A stretch of DNA of 50,165 bases from JAWXBK01 sp034439975 (lineage in GTDB: Bacteria > Pseudomonadota > Alphaproteobacteria > Dongiales > Dongiaceae). The stretch is from assembly GCA_034439975.1 (NCBI GenBank), contig JAWXBK010000055.1:1-50165 (forward strand), written 5' to 3'. Below the pieces are notes generated by a model that was given only the letters and a program-made list of their open reading frames with translations, searched no databases and was not told where the DNA came from. The translations under genes were made by a program, and so were the position numbers. This document shows, piece after piece, positions 35,524-44,194 of this stretch (position 1 is its first letter; every line of letters begins with the position of its first letter).

Positions 35524-36503
35524 GGGAGCCGCGGCGCGCATCCGGTTCTTTCGCTCGAGCATGGGTTCATGCATCCGATATTCGGATTCTGTTCGAACTG
35601 CCGCTGCTGCTCGCGCTTTCCTGGCTTTTGCCGCAACGCGCCTGGTTCGCGGCGTGCCGAACCGTTGAAGCCATCAAGGTAAGGATCGGTTTGTACGATC
35701 CCCAACCGGTGTCGGATGCGGCGGCCCGCGCGTTCAATACGCCGCCGTCGCGCAAGTTTGCGATCGAATCCGCAGCCGGGCGCAGCGAGTGCCACTTGCA
35801 AGTGCTCCGCTGCCATCGGCCCGGTGGATGGAAACCGGCGCTGATACTGGAGGGCTACGAACACATCGATCGGGCGCTGGCCGGGGGACGGGGTTGTGTG
35901 CTTTGGGTCGGGCATTTCTGTTTCAATTCGCTCGCAACCAAGATGGCCTTGCATCGTGCCGGGTATGCGCTCTGGCATATCAGCCGGCCGGAACACGGCT
36001 TCTCGAAGTCACGGTTCGGCATCGCCTGCCTTAACCCGATCCGCATCGGTGTGGAGACTCCATTCCTCGCGGGGCGCATCGAGATCCATCGCACGAGACC
36101 CGGCAACGCGATGTTGCAGGCGCGGCAGATACTGGCCGGGAATGGAATTGTTTCGATAACGGCCGGAGCCTGGGAAGGGCGCAAACCGGTCGATGTCGAT
36201 CTGCTCGGGGGCAGGCTAAAACTCGCTGCCGGGGCGGCGGGGCTTGCGTTTCTCAACGGCGCCACATTGTTGCCGGTCTTCACGATACGCGGTGCCGGCC
36301 GTGACATTCGCGTGATCGTCGAAAGCGAAATTGCTGCACCGTCCGCGGGAACGCTGCGCGAACATAGTGCCGTTATCGCGCAGAGCTTCGCCGACCGTCT
36401 TGCCGTTCGTGTGATGAGTGAACCCGCGGAGTGGCGGGACTGGAAGAACCTCAAGCCGATTTCACCAACGCTTCCCTCGCTTGCCCGGGATATCGGCCGA
36501 TGA
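35520..36503 (+). CDS. Lysophospholipid/lauroyl acyltransferase family protein
   Basis: 327 residues. The segment GCVLWVGHFCFNSLATKMAL (about residues 123-142) matches the position of the HX4(D/E) motif of LpxL/HtrB and PlsC-type acyltransferases, but the acidic residue is Ser here. The LNPIRIG, TAGAWEGRKPVDVDLLGG and LPVFTIR parts fit the family. There is one possible membrane helix near residue 30. It presumably transfers an acyl chain to a lipid or glycan made with the glycosyltransferase upstream. Activity is uncertain because of the altered motif. Confidence 0.75.
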   Translation: MREPRRASGSFARAWVHASDIRILFELPLLLALSWLLPQRAWFAACRTVEAIKVRIGLYDPQPVSDAAARAFNTPPSRKFAIESAAGRSECHLQVLRCHRPGGWKPALILEGYEHIDRALAGGRGCVLWVGHFCFNSLATKMALHRAGYALWHISRPEHGFSKSRFGIACLNPIRIGVETPFLAGRIEIHRTRPGNAMLQARQILAGNGIVSITAGAWEGRKPVDVDLLGGRLKLAAGAAGLAFLNGATLLPVFTIRGAGRDIRVIVESEIAAPSAGTLREHSAVIAQSFADRLAVRVMSEPAEWRDWKNLKPISPTLPSLARDIGR

Positions 36504-36554
36504 CACACTAACGAGACGACAAGCAGCGAAACTCCGGCACAGGCGCACGATCGA

Positions 36555-37403
36555 ATGCCATGGCGAGACCCCGCAGGACGGTTTTCGGCCTTCAAGCTGA
36601 CCGTCTTCGTTCTGCTGTTCGTTCCGGCCATCGTGATAGCATTCCGGTACGACAACGGGCTGCTGGGCCCACGGCCGCTGGACGAGGCCCTGCATCAAAT
36701 TGGTACCTGGGCGCTTCGGCTCATCCTGATTTCGCTGCTCGTCACGCCCGGTCGGCGAATTCTGCAGTGGCCCCGTCTGATGCAGGTGCGCCGCATGGTC
36801 GGCGTCGCGGCTTTCGCCTATGCCGCCGCGCATCTCGCTCTTTACATAACGGATGAGGCCTTCGACCTTCGCAAGGTTGCGACCGAAATCCTGCTGCGGA
36901 TCTATCTGACGATCGGATTCGCAGCCCTGCTGATTCTGACGATCATGGCCTCGACATCGACGAACGGCATGATCCGGCGCCTCGGCGGTAAGCGCTGGCG
37001 GCGGCTCCATCGACTGGTCTATCTCGCAGGATTGCTCGCGGTCGTCCATTTTTTCATGCAGTCGAAGCTCAACGTCGACGAGCCCTTTGTGATGGCGGGG
37101 CTCTTCACCTGGCTGATGGGATATCGGCTGGTCATGTGGGGCGGCGCGATCGACGGGAAGCTTGCGGCCTGGTGGCCGACGATCCTTGCGCTCATCGCCG
37201 CCGCAGCAACCGCGATCGGTGAATCGATCTATTACTGGATCAAGGTTGGCGTTTCGCCGATCCGCGTATTACAGGTCAATCTCATGTTCGATCCGAGTAT
37301 CCGCCCGGCCTGGTTCGTTCTGGCAATCTGTTTGACCGTGGCTGCTGCCGGCGCATTGCGGCCGCTTATGACCGGCAGCGGCTGGCGCTGGCGCAGGGCA
37401 TGA
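36555..37403 (+). CDS. msrQ: MsrQ-like haem-binding membrane subunit
   Basis: 282 residues, more than the 200-220 of typical MsrQ, with about seven membrane helices. It has the ferric-reductase-like fold: histidines in AYAAAHLALYI and RLHRLVYLAGLLAVVHFF are the expected haem ligands, and GGKRWRRLHR is a family motif. MsrQ passes electrons from the respiratory chain to the periplasmic methionine-sulfoxide reductase MsrP. No msrP gene is next to it, so it may pair with a distant MsrP or serve another reductase. The C-terminal extension adds two helices. Confidence 0.82.
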   Translation: MPWRDPAGRFSAFKLTVFVLLFVPAIVIAFRYDNGLLGPRPLDEALHQIGTWALRLILISLLVTPGRRILQWPRLMQVRRMVGVAAFAYAAAHLALYITDEAFDLRKVATEILLRIYLTIGFAALLILTIMASTSTNGMIRRLGGKRWRRLHRLVYLAGLLAVVHFFMQSKLNVDEPFVMAGLFTWLMGYRLVMWGGAIDGKLAAWWPTILALIAAAATAIGESIYYWIKVGVSPIRVLQVNLMFDPSIRPAWFVLAICLTVAAAGALRPLMTGSGWRWRRA

Positions 37404-37434
37404 TGATTTTAAGAACAGGCCTTGAGAGGACAAC

Positions 37435-38301
37435 ATGAAAAACAGCGGTCTGAGCAATCCCGGTCGGAATGCCATCATCTTCCTCATACTGGTTGTTGCC
37501 TCGACCGCCAGTGTTCTCTGGGGAATCGTCGAGATGAACGCGCTGGGCCATGAGACGGGCGCCACCGGCGCGGCGGTCGGCGTCGGCCTTGCCGTCGGCA
37601 TCATTTCACTCGGCATGCTGGCACTCTCCTTCAAGGGGATGAAGATGGTCCAGGCGACACGTCGTGGCGATAACCGGCTCGCGCGCTGGATCGTGCCGGC
37701 GGATCGCTTCGATGCGTTTCGCGCGTACAACAAGGAACGCAATGCGCTGGGTGCGGGTTATGGGAACGACTACAAGCCGCCGCGGGAATCACCGCCGGAC
37801 GGGGTTGAGGTTATTTTCACGACCGACGGGGTCCTGATCAGCGGCACTTACTTCCCGATCGTAACCACCGGCATGTACCGCTTTGCGGGCGTCCAGATAA
37901 TACCCGGCAATCCCGCAAGCATCGAATTCGGCACGCGCATGACCACAATGTCGAATGTCACGGTTATCATGGTGCGTCAGCATGTCGGGGTCATTCGCGT
38001 ACCGATCGCACCGCTGGCCATCGCCGATGCGGAAAAGGTCCTTGCGCATTTCCAGAAGGTGGAAAGACGCGAGATCGTCGTGCAGCCGGATATCTGGCGG
38101 AAGAGAATCCGCTGGGGATTAATCGCATTCCTGGTTTCCGCCGTCATCGCGGCGATCGGATTCGGCCTCGAAGCGCTCGACGTCGAAGCCGGCATGCTGC
38201 CGCTGCTGATGGCCGTCACCGGCGTCATCGCGGCGATCGGCGGCCTCGTTCTCGCATTCCTCGGCTGGATCCTCCATCTGCAGCAGCACCGAAAACCGTA
38301 A
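37435..38301 (+). CDS. Membrane protein of unknown function
   Basis: 288 residues with a GAGAGGA ribosome-binding site. Two membrane helices (about 12-30 and 44-66) come first, then a soluble domain of about 140 residues, rich in beta strands (VEVIFTTDGVLISGTYFPIV..., VTVIMVRQHVGVIRVPIA). Two more helices (about 226-245 and 254-282) and a short tail end it. The four-helix layout with an internal soluble domain is clear, but I know no family. It may be transcribed with msrQ, 31 bases upstream. Confidence 0.75.
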   Translation: MKNSGLSNPGRNAIIFLILVVASTASVLWGIVEMNALGHETGATGAAVGVGLAVGIISLGMLALSFKGMKMVQATRRGDNRLARWIVPADRFDAFRAYNKERNALGAGYGNDYKPPRESPPDGVEVIFTTDGVLISGTYFPIVTTGMYRFAGVQIIPGNPASIEFGTRMTTMSNVTVIMVRQHVGVIRVPIAPLAIADAEKVLAHFQKVERREIVVQPDIWRKRIRWGLIAFLVSAVIAAIGFGLEALDVEAGMLPLLMAVTGVIAAIGGLVLAFLGWILHLQQHRKP

Positions 38302-38425
38302 GGCGAGCGCACGCGAATTGCGCGCTTGTGATCGCTGAGCGGCGATCGAAAGGCGGGGCCCTATTGCGTCGTAACGCCACGGTCCCCGATAGACTCCTCT
38401 TCGGCGCGTCAATACAATTCGCCTC

Positions 38426-40171
38426 ATGGCTGAAAAGCGCGTCCAACGGCGACTTGCAGCGATTCTCGCGGCCGATATGGTCGGTTACAGCCGCCTGATG
38501 GGGGCTGACGAAGCCGGAACACTGACACGCTTCAACGCGCTCCGAACCGAATTGCTGGATCCCAAGTTTGCGCAGTTCGCAGGACGCGTCGTCGGCTCTG
38601 CCGGCGACAGCCTGCTGGTTGAGTTCGCCAGCGCGGTCGATGCCGTGCAGTGCGCCGTCGAGGCGCAAGAGCGCCTGGCGGCCCGCAATGCCGATCTGCC
38701 GGACGATAGCCGCATGGCGTTTCGCATGGGCATCAACCTTGGCGATGTGATCGCAGATGCCGGCACGATCTACGGCGACGGGGTTAACATTGCAGCGCGC
38801 CTGGAGCGGGTGAGTGAGGCTGGGGCTGTTGTTGTCTCACGGTCGATTCATGACCAAGTGAAGGGAAAGCTGCCCTTTCTGTTTACCGATCTTGGCGAGC
38901 ATGCGGTGAAGAACATCGCAGAGCCGGTCAAGGCCTTCCGGGTCGATCGGGCCGAGCGGGCAGGGCCGGCGGTGCTTGTACAAGCAGAAGATCTGCCACT
39001 GCCAACGAAGCCGTCGGTGGCGGTGCTGCCGTTCACCAACATGAGCGGCGATCCGGAGCAGGAGTATTTCTCGGATGGCATCACAGAAGACATCATCACG
39101 GAGCTCAGTCGCAATCGCGGGTTGTTCGTGATCGCCCGCAACTCGTCGTTCATGTTCAAGGGGCCGGCGGTCGATATCGCCGAGGTGGGGCGAAAGCTCG
39201 GTGTCCGCTATCTGCTGGAAGGGAGCGTGCGAAAGGCCGGGAGCCGGGTTCGCGTGACGGCACAGCTCATCGAAGCTGCGACCGCCAACCATGTCTGGGC
39301 CGAGCGGTACGACCGCAGCCTCGAGGATATCTTCGCAGTTCAGGACGAGATCACCGAGGCCATCGTCTCAGCGCTTCCTGGTCGGATCACCGCAGCGCTG
39401 GTCACAAAGTCGCGTCACAAATCGGCTGAGTATCTCGACGCCTACGACCTCTATCTGCGCGGGCGTGAGCTTGCGGACCAGCATCGCCGTGACGACCTGC
39501 CACGCGCCAAGGCACTCCTGGAGCAGGCGATCGTGCGCGATCCCCACTTCGCGAGAGCGCATGCCCTGCTGGCTGATCTCAATATACAGACCTGGTGGCA
39601 GACGGATGCGGCGAGCGATCTCGAAGCCGCGGAGGCCGCCGCAGCAAGCGCCATACGCCTGGATGCCGACGACAGTCTCTGCCATGCCTGTCGGGGCCAG
39701 CTCCTGTTATTCCGGCGCGACTATGACGGCGCGCGCCATCATTTCGAGCGGGCGATCACGCTCAGCCCGAACGACGCCGACATCGCGGCGATGATGGCGA
39801 TCTATTTGACGTACTCGGGCCAACCAGAGGACGCCATCGCGCAGGTTCGGCGTGCGATGCGCTTCAATCCGCTGCATCCGCAATGGTATGGCGAGACCCT
39901 TGGCATGTCCCTGCTGATCGCGCGGCGCTACGAAGAAGCCGTAACGGTCTTTTCGGGTATGCGGGAGCCTGCCTACTATGTGCATGGCTATCTCGCGGGT
40001 TGCCTCGCGATGCTCGGCCGCCACGACGATGCACGCCGGCATCGTGAGCTCCTGTTCGAGATCAAGCCTGACTGGACGCCGGACCATTTCCTGAAAGATC
40101 CCTACCGGAACGCGGCGGACATCGAGCATGTCGGCGGGTTGATGCGGCTCGCGGCCGGCGTGATCGAGTGA
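38426..40171 (+). CDS. Class III adenylate/guanylate cyclase with TolB-like and TPR C-terminus
   Basis: 581 residues. Residues 1-170 are a class III cyclase domain with metal ligands Asp17 (LAADMVGYSRL) and Asp61 (GSAGDSLLVEF), and GDGVNIAARLE later. Residues 190-320 carry the TolB-N-like segment (PSVAVLPFTNMSGDPEQ to VQDEI) that often follows these cyclases. The remainder is TPR-like helices. It makes cAMP (or cGMP) in the cytoplasm, with the TPR part presumably receiving a signal. Such paralogues are numerous in Rhizobiales and Rhodospirillales. Confidence 0.93.
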   Translation: MAEKRVQRRLAAILAADMVGYSRLMGADEAGTLTRFNALRTELLDPKFAQFAGRVVGSAGDSLLVEFASAVDAVQCAVEAQERLAARNADLPDDSRMAFRMGINLGDVIADAGTIYGDGVNIAARLERVSEAGAVVVSRSIHDQVKGKLPFLFTDLGEHAVKNIAEPVKAFRVDRAERAGPAVLVQAEDLPLPTKPSVAVLPFTNMSGDPEQEYFSDGITEDIITELSRNRGLFVIARNSSFMFKGPAVDIAEVGRKLGVRYLLEGSVRKAGSRVRVTAQLIEAATANHVWAERYDRSLEDIFAVQDEITEAIVSALPGRITAALVTKSRHKSAEYLDAYDLYLRGRELADQHRRDDLPRAKALLEQAIVRDPHFARAHALLADLNIQTWWQTDAASDLEAAEAAAASAIRLDADDSLCHACRGQLLLFRRDYDGARHHFERAITLSPNDADIAAMMAIYLTYSGQPEDAIAQVRRAMRFNPLHPQWYGETLGMSLLIARRYEEAVTVFSGMREPAYYVHGYLAGCLAMLGRHDDARRHRELLFEIKPDWTPDHFLKDPYRNAADIEHVGGLMRLAAGVIE

Positions 40172-40254
40172 CGTCAATTGCGTATCGCGCGTGAACGTCC
40201 GCGCCGGATGTCGGTCTCGCACATGCGCGCTGAGACAGGCGGTTGGACCGCAGC

Positions 40255-40292
40255 AAAAAAAAAGGGTCAGCCCGTGAGAGCTAACCCCTTTA
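40255..40292 (-). terminator. Intrinsic terminator of the tRNA-Asn gene
   Basis: Read on the minus strand, AAGGGGTTAGC pairs with GCTGACCCTT (one bulge and one G-U pair) and runs directly into nine T residues (40255-40263). Confidence 0.85.
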
Positions 40293-40298
40293 TGTCAT

Positions 40299-40373
40299 TG
40301 GCTCCCCGGGCCGGATTCGAACCAGCGACCAACCGGTTAACAGCCGGTTGCTCTACCGCTGAGCTACCGGGGA
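40299..40373 (-). tRNA. tRNA-Asn (GTT)
   Basis: 75 bases including an encoded CCA (40299-40301). The acceptor stem TCCCCGG/CCGGGGA is perfect. The D arm, the anticodon loop CTGTTAA (anticodon bases 40339-40341) and the T loop GGTTCGAATC fit a standard tRNA. GTT reads AAC/AAU, asparagine. The gene is monocistronic. Confidence 0.97.
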
Positions 40374-40404
40374 TCAGTAGCTTCCATATCAGGAGGCGCG
40401 GCGC

Positions 40405-40433
40405 GTTATAGCAACCCGGTTTGGGCCTGCCAA
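40405..40433 (-). promoter_or_regulatory. Sigma-70 type promoter of the tRNA-Asn gene
   Basis: On the minus strand, -35 TTGGCA (40428-40433) and -10 TATAAC (40405-40410) are separated by exactly 17 bases. The expected start is about 25-30 bases before the mature tRNA. The rest of 40434-40614 shows no other feature. Confidence 0.75.
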
Positions 40434-40614
40434 GGCTGCCAGCCGTGGCGCTTCCCGCGGCCGTTCCGGCGGTCTGCGACCTCGGGTGAGGCTTGGGCGG
40501 CGCCTCGGGTTGACGGGTCCGGGCCCATTGGCCATGTTCGCCGCCGCCACCCGGTCTTCGGCCGATCCGGTCCCGGAAAAGGCGGCGATAGCGAAAGGCT
40601 CCACGCTCCCGCTC

Positions 40615-41340
40615 ATGCGCGCCCTCATCCTCAGTGCCGGCCAGGGCTCGCGTTTGCTGCCGCTGACCAGGGATCGGCCGAAATGCATGCTGCCGGTCGG
40701 CTCGCGCACGGTCATCGAATGGCAGGTGAAGCAGCTCGCCGCCGGCGGGGTCGACGAGATCGTGGTCGTGCTCGGCTTCCAGGCGGCGCTGGTCGAGTCG
40801 CATCTCGCGACCCTCGCGGGCCCTTCGCTCAAGATCCGCACCATCTTCAATCCCTTCTTCAGCGTCGCCGACAATCTCGGAAGCTGCTGGCTCGCGTGCG
40901 GCGAGATGGATCGCGATTTCATAATCCTGAACGGCGATACGCTGTTCGAGCCCGCGGTGCTGGCTCGCCTGCTCGCTAGCCCGGCGGCGCCGATCACCGT
41001 CACGATCGATCGCAAGGCCGAATACGATGCCGACGACATGAAGGTTCGCACCGAGGGTACCCGGCTGCGCGAAATCGGCAAGACGCTGCCGCTCGACCGG
41101 GTCAACGGCGAATCGATTGGCATGCTGCTGTTTCGCGGGGCGGGGCCGGGTCTCTTTGCCGAAGCGATCGATCGCACCATGCATACGCCCGATGGCCTCA
41201 AATGGTGGTACCTCAAGGTGATCGATATTCTCGCGCGCGACGGCACGGTCGAGACCGTCTCGATCGAGGGTCTGCAATGGGGCGAGATCGATTTTCACGA
41301 AGATCTGGAGCAGGCCGAACGCATGGTTCGCGCCTGGTAG
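40615..41340 (+). CDS. Sugar/alcohol-phosphate nucleotidyltransferase (LicC / IPCT-like)
   Basis: 241 residues from ATG 40615; an in-frame start at 40486 adds a non-conserved leader. The N-terminal motif MRALILSAGQGSRLLPLTRD and PKCMLPVG are the nucleotide-binding signature, with the metal aspartate in ILNGDTLF. Size and layout match phosphocholine or inositol-1-phosphate cytidylyltransferases. It would make an activated CDP- (or NDP-) head group from a phosphorylated alcohol. A CDP-alcohol transferase lies 7 kb away in the same region, a natural consumer. It is convergent with the second nucleotidyltransferase, 18 bases between stops. Confidence 0.88.
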   Translation: MRALILSAGQGSRLLPLTRDRPKCMLPVGSRTVIEWQVKQLAAGGVDEIVVVLGFQAALVESHLATLAGPSLKIRTIFNPFFSVADNLGSCWLACGEMDRDFIILNGDTLFEPAVLARLLASPAAPITVTIDRKAEYDADDMKVRTEGTRLREIGKTLPLDRVNGESIGMLLFRGAGPGLFAEAIDRTMHTPDGLKWWYLKVIDILARDGTVETVSIEGLQWGEIDFHEDLEQAERMVRAW

Positions 41341-41358
41341 CGATTCGGTTGTGACGAT

Positions 41359-42156
41359 CTAGCTTTCGATTCGCTCGCGCGATGCAAGAATGCGTTCGAC
41401 CAAAGCAAGATCGGCCGGCTTGTCGACATCGATCGCCGCTTCCGGTTGCGGCAGGATCACCGGCTGGATGTTACTGGCGCTGAGCGCCGAGAGCCGTGCG
41501 AAGGCCGCCGCTAGATCGAGACGCCCCAGCATATAGAGCAGCAGCGTCTTCGGTCCGATCGCCGCGGCGAGCCGCCAGGGCTTTTTCCGATTGCGTTCCA
41601 TCCTGCGCCAGAATGCGACCACGCCGCTGGCGCGCGGATGCTGCAGCAGGAAGAGATTACAGCCGCAATACCGCCCCGACCCAAGCTTCAGCACGGTCCG
41701 GATCGAATCCGGATAGGTCGCGACGACATTGTCGGCATCGGCGAGCGCGACGGCGATGTCGGTATCGGCCCGGCTCTCGTTCAGCAGCGTTTCGATCATG
41801 GCGGCGGTCAGCAGCGGATGATCCGCCGTGGTAACCAGAATCGGAAAGCCGTCGTCGCCGATATGCGCGAGGGCGGCGGCCACGGTCGCGGCCGGCGATT
41901 GCGCCTGCGTCATCAGTTCGACGCCGGCGCGACGGGCCAGCCGTTGGAACTGCGCGGCGGCTTCCGGCCGATCGTCGGTCGCGATGACGATGCGCCCGAT
42001 GCGCTGATAGCGCTGCAGCGTATCGAGTACACGCTCGATCATGGCACGTCCGCGGACCGGTGCGAGGGCCTTGGCGGACACACCGGCCATGTGCGCAACG
42101 GGATCGGCGGGCCCGCGCGAGCCGGCGAGAAGCAGAACCGTGAGCCGCTCATTCAT
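41359..42156 (-). CDS. MobA-like nucleotidyltransferase
   Basis: 265 residues from ATG 42156, overlapping the upstream stop as ATGA. The GT-A type fold begins LTVLLLAGSRG (the usual GGxS/GxG loop is changed), with AKALAPVRGRAMIERVLDTL and the metal motif TTADHPLL. It resembles MobA/CofC-type NTP transferases. A role in molybdenum cofactor synthesis is unlikely here, because it is the end of an operon of lipid genes. An activated head-group or glycerate donor is my inference. Confidence 0.85.
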   Translation of the reverse strand: MNERLTVLLLAGSRGPADPVAHMAGVSAKALAPVRGRAMIERVLDTLQRYQRIGRIVIATDDRPEAAAQFQRLARRAGVELMTQAQSPAATVAAALAHIGDDGFPILVTTADHPLLTAAMIETLLNESRADTDIAVALADADNVVATYPDSIRTVLKLGSGRYCGCNLFLLQHPRASGVVAFWRRMERNRKKPWRLAAAIGPKTLLLYMLGRLDLAAAFARLSALSASNIQPVILPQPEAAIDVDKPADLALVERILASRERIES

Positions 42157-43310
42157 GACGGCTGTGCGAGCGTCTTTTCGAAGACGCGATAGGTCTTGTA
42201 CGGCCGGCCGCCGATACGCTCGATAATCGTTCGGATCGCCCAGTTGTCTTCGAGAATCCAGGAAAGTTCGGCGCCGCTGATCCCGCGTTCGGCGCCACTC
42301 CGGCGCAGCGCATCGAGCAGCATGAAGATCACGGCCGCGCCATAGGGTGAACGGTGAAAGCGCTGTCGCAGGCCGAACAACGGCACCCGCCCGGTACGCA
42401 AACCCCTGACCTTGAGGCGCCACAGCAGCTTCGCCCAGCCGATGGGCAGCAGGTGGCCATCGAGGTCCGCCGTGGCCTCGAGCAGATTGGGCAGAAAGAC
42501 GATCATGCTGACCGGTTCGCCGTCGATTTCGGCGATCCAGACCAGTTCCGGCACGATGATCTGCCGCATCTCGTGGGCTGTATGGGTGACTTCCGCCTCG
42601 GTCATCGGGACGAAGCCCCAATTCTCCGCCCAGGCGTCGTTGAAAATGTCGAGGATAATCCGCAGGTCCTCGTTGTAGCGGCGCATGTTGAGCGGCCGCA
42701 GCCGGATGTCGAGATCGGCCTTCGCGCGCTCTATGAGGCGGATACTGTCGACCGGCAGTGCGGGGCCGACATCGTAGTCGTAGGCGATGACGTCCTTCGC
42801 CTTGGCATAGCCCGAAGCCTCGACATGCGCGCCAGCGAACGGCGGATGATACGCCATCATCAGCATCGGCCGCGCGTCGAACCCGTCGATCAGCAGGCCG
42901 GTTTCCTCATTGATGGACAGGCTGAAGGGGCCCTGAACGTGCCTTGTGCCCCGTGCGCGCAGCCAGTCTTCGGCGGTGGCGAACAAGGCCGCGAACACGG
43001 CCGGGTCGTCGATTGCATCGAGATAGCCGAAATGGCCGAGATCGGCGCCGTGCCGCGCACGGGCGAGACGATCGATCTGCGCACTGATACGGCCGACCGG
43101 TTTATTGCCACGATAGGCGACCCAGAAGGCCGCTTCGGCATGTTCGAAAAAGGGGTTGCGGCGCGCGTCGATCGCGGCGGCGCGCTCCATCAGAAGCCCG
43201 GGTGCGAAGCCGGGCGCTCCGGCATAGAGCGTCAGTGGAAGCGTCAGGAAATCGCGACGGGCCGGATTGGATTGTGCCGGAACGATGCGAATGTCGGCAG
43301 ACGCGGGCAA
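42153..43310 (-). CDS. GNAT-fold acyltransferase-like protein, candidate bacterial ceramide synthase
   Basis: 385 residues if translated from TTG 43310; there is no ATG or GTG nearby, and only 12 bases separate it from the hydroxylase stop. Databases, as I remember, often label such proteins dATP pyrophosphohydrolase or N-acetyltransferase. The early GAPGFAPGLLMERAAAIDARRNPFF and QGPFSLSINEETGLLIDGF, and a late GNAT-like half, are distinctive. From memory it resembles the GNAT-type ceramide synthase of Caulobacter (bCerS), which N-acylates a sphingoid base. That match is unverified. The adjoining hydroxylase, LptF/LptG and lipid-kinase genes support a lipid role. Confidence 0.75.
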   Translation of the reverse strand: MPASADIRIVPAQSNPARRDFLTLPLTLYAGAPGFAPGLLMERAAAIDARRNPFFEHAEAAFWVAYRGNKPVGRISAQIDRLARARHGADLGHFGYLDAIDDPAVFAALFATAEDWLRARGTRHVQGPFSLSINEETGLLIDGFDARPMLMMAYHPPFAGAHVEASGYAKAKDVIAYDYDVGPALPVDSIRLIERAKADLDIRLRPLNMRRYNEDLRIILDIFNDAWAENWGFVPMTEAEVTHTAHEMRQIIVPELVWIAEIDGEPVSMIVFLPNLLEATADLDGHLLPIGWAKLLWRLKVRGLRTGRVPLFGLRQRFHRSPYGAAVIFMLLDALRRSGAERGISGAELSWILEDNWAIRTIIERIGGRPYKTYRVFEKTLAQPS

Positions 43311-43322
43311 GCGGCGTGTCGC

Positions 43323-44102
43323 TCAGGCCGCACGATCGCCCCGAACGTCGGGATCGACACGGAAGCGGCGCGGGTTCTGATCGCCGCGCGTGCCGCCGGA
43401 GAGCGCGGCCACCCACGGATAAATGGCGGCCTGTTCCTCGGTGTAACCGAGATTGAACACGGTCGGGCTCTTCGTAACCTGGCGCGGCGATTCGTAGTAG
43501 GTGCCGAGCCAACGGTCCCAGAGGAAATTGGTGATGCCGAAATTGCCCTGCTCATTGTGGAAGTGATGGGCGAGATGCAGCCGCTTGATATGTTGCAGGA
43601 AGGTCGAGCGCGGTTTGGTGTTGAGATGCTGCACACAATGGCAGAACTCGTAGAAGCAGGTCGTCAGCAATCCGGCCGAGAGTGCGGCCGTAGCGCCGCT
43701 CCAGCCGCCGACCAGCCAGCCGATCGGTGCGGTTGCGATCGCGATCGTCGGCAGCGTCGTATGCAGCGCGCCGAACAGGACACGCAGATCGTACGGGTCC
43801 TGATGATGGTCGAAATGGATTCGCTTCCAGGTCTTCGCCGTCAGGGGGCTGCGATAGAGATAGCGGCTGTGCAGCACCCAGCGATGCAGGACGTACCAGA
43901 CCAGCGGGTAGATGACTGCCGCGAGCCCGATGGCGACCAGGACGCCGAGCCAGTCGCCGGGCCGGTAGAGGTAAGCCGCCGCGGCCGCTGCGGCGATGCC
44001 GAACAACAGATAGGCGATTACCGCCGGATAGGTGAAAAAGACGCGCAGCAGGTCGCCCAGCGACATGCGCGAAAGGTTATGGGTCCGAGTCCAGAAGCTC
44101 AT
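43323..44102 (-). CDS. Fatty-acid hydroxylase / sterol desaturase family protein
   Basis: 259 residues from ATG 44102. There are about four membrane helices and the histidine clusters that bind the di-iron centre: HRWVLHSRYLYR, HFDHHQDP, EFCHCVQH and HLAHHFHNE. It hydroxylates or desaturates an acyl or long-chain-base part of a membrane lipid, using O2. It lies 12 bases before the acyltransferase gene and 92 after lptG. In a sphingolipid setting it would be the fatty-acyl or long-chain-base hydroxylase; the alternative is hopanoid or carotenoid modification. Confidence 0.88.
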   Translation of the reverse strand: MSFWTRTHNLSRMSLGDLLRVFFTYPAVIAYLLFGIAAAAAAAYLYRPGDWLGVLVAIGLAAVIYPLVWYVLHRWVLHSRYLYRSPLTAKTWKRIHFDHHQDPYDLRVLFGALHTTLPTIAIATAPIGWLVGGWSGATAALSAGLLTTCFYEFCHCVQHLNTKPRSTFLQHIKRLHLAHHFHNEQGNFGITNFLWDRWLGTYYESPRQVTKSPTVFNLGYTEEQAAIYPWVAALSGGTRGDQNPRRFRVDPDVRGDRAA

Positions 44103-44194
44103 GCTTCTCAATCTAGCCCTCGGCCAGGGTTCCGGCAAGGCGCCGTACTGGCAACGCGTTGTAATGTCGCGGTTTTCGCCTTCAAGACGGCCCG

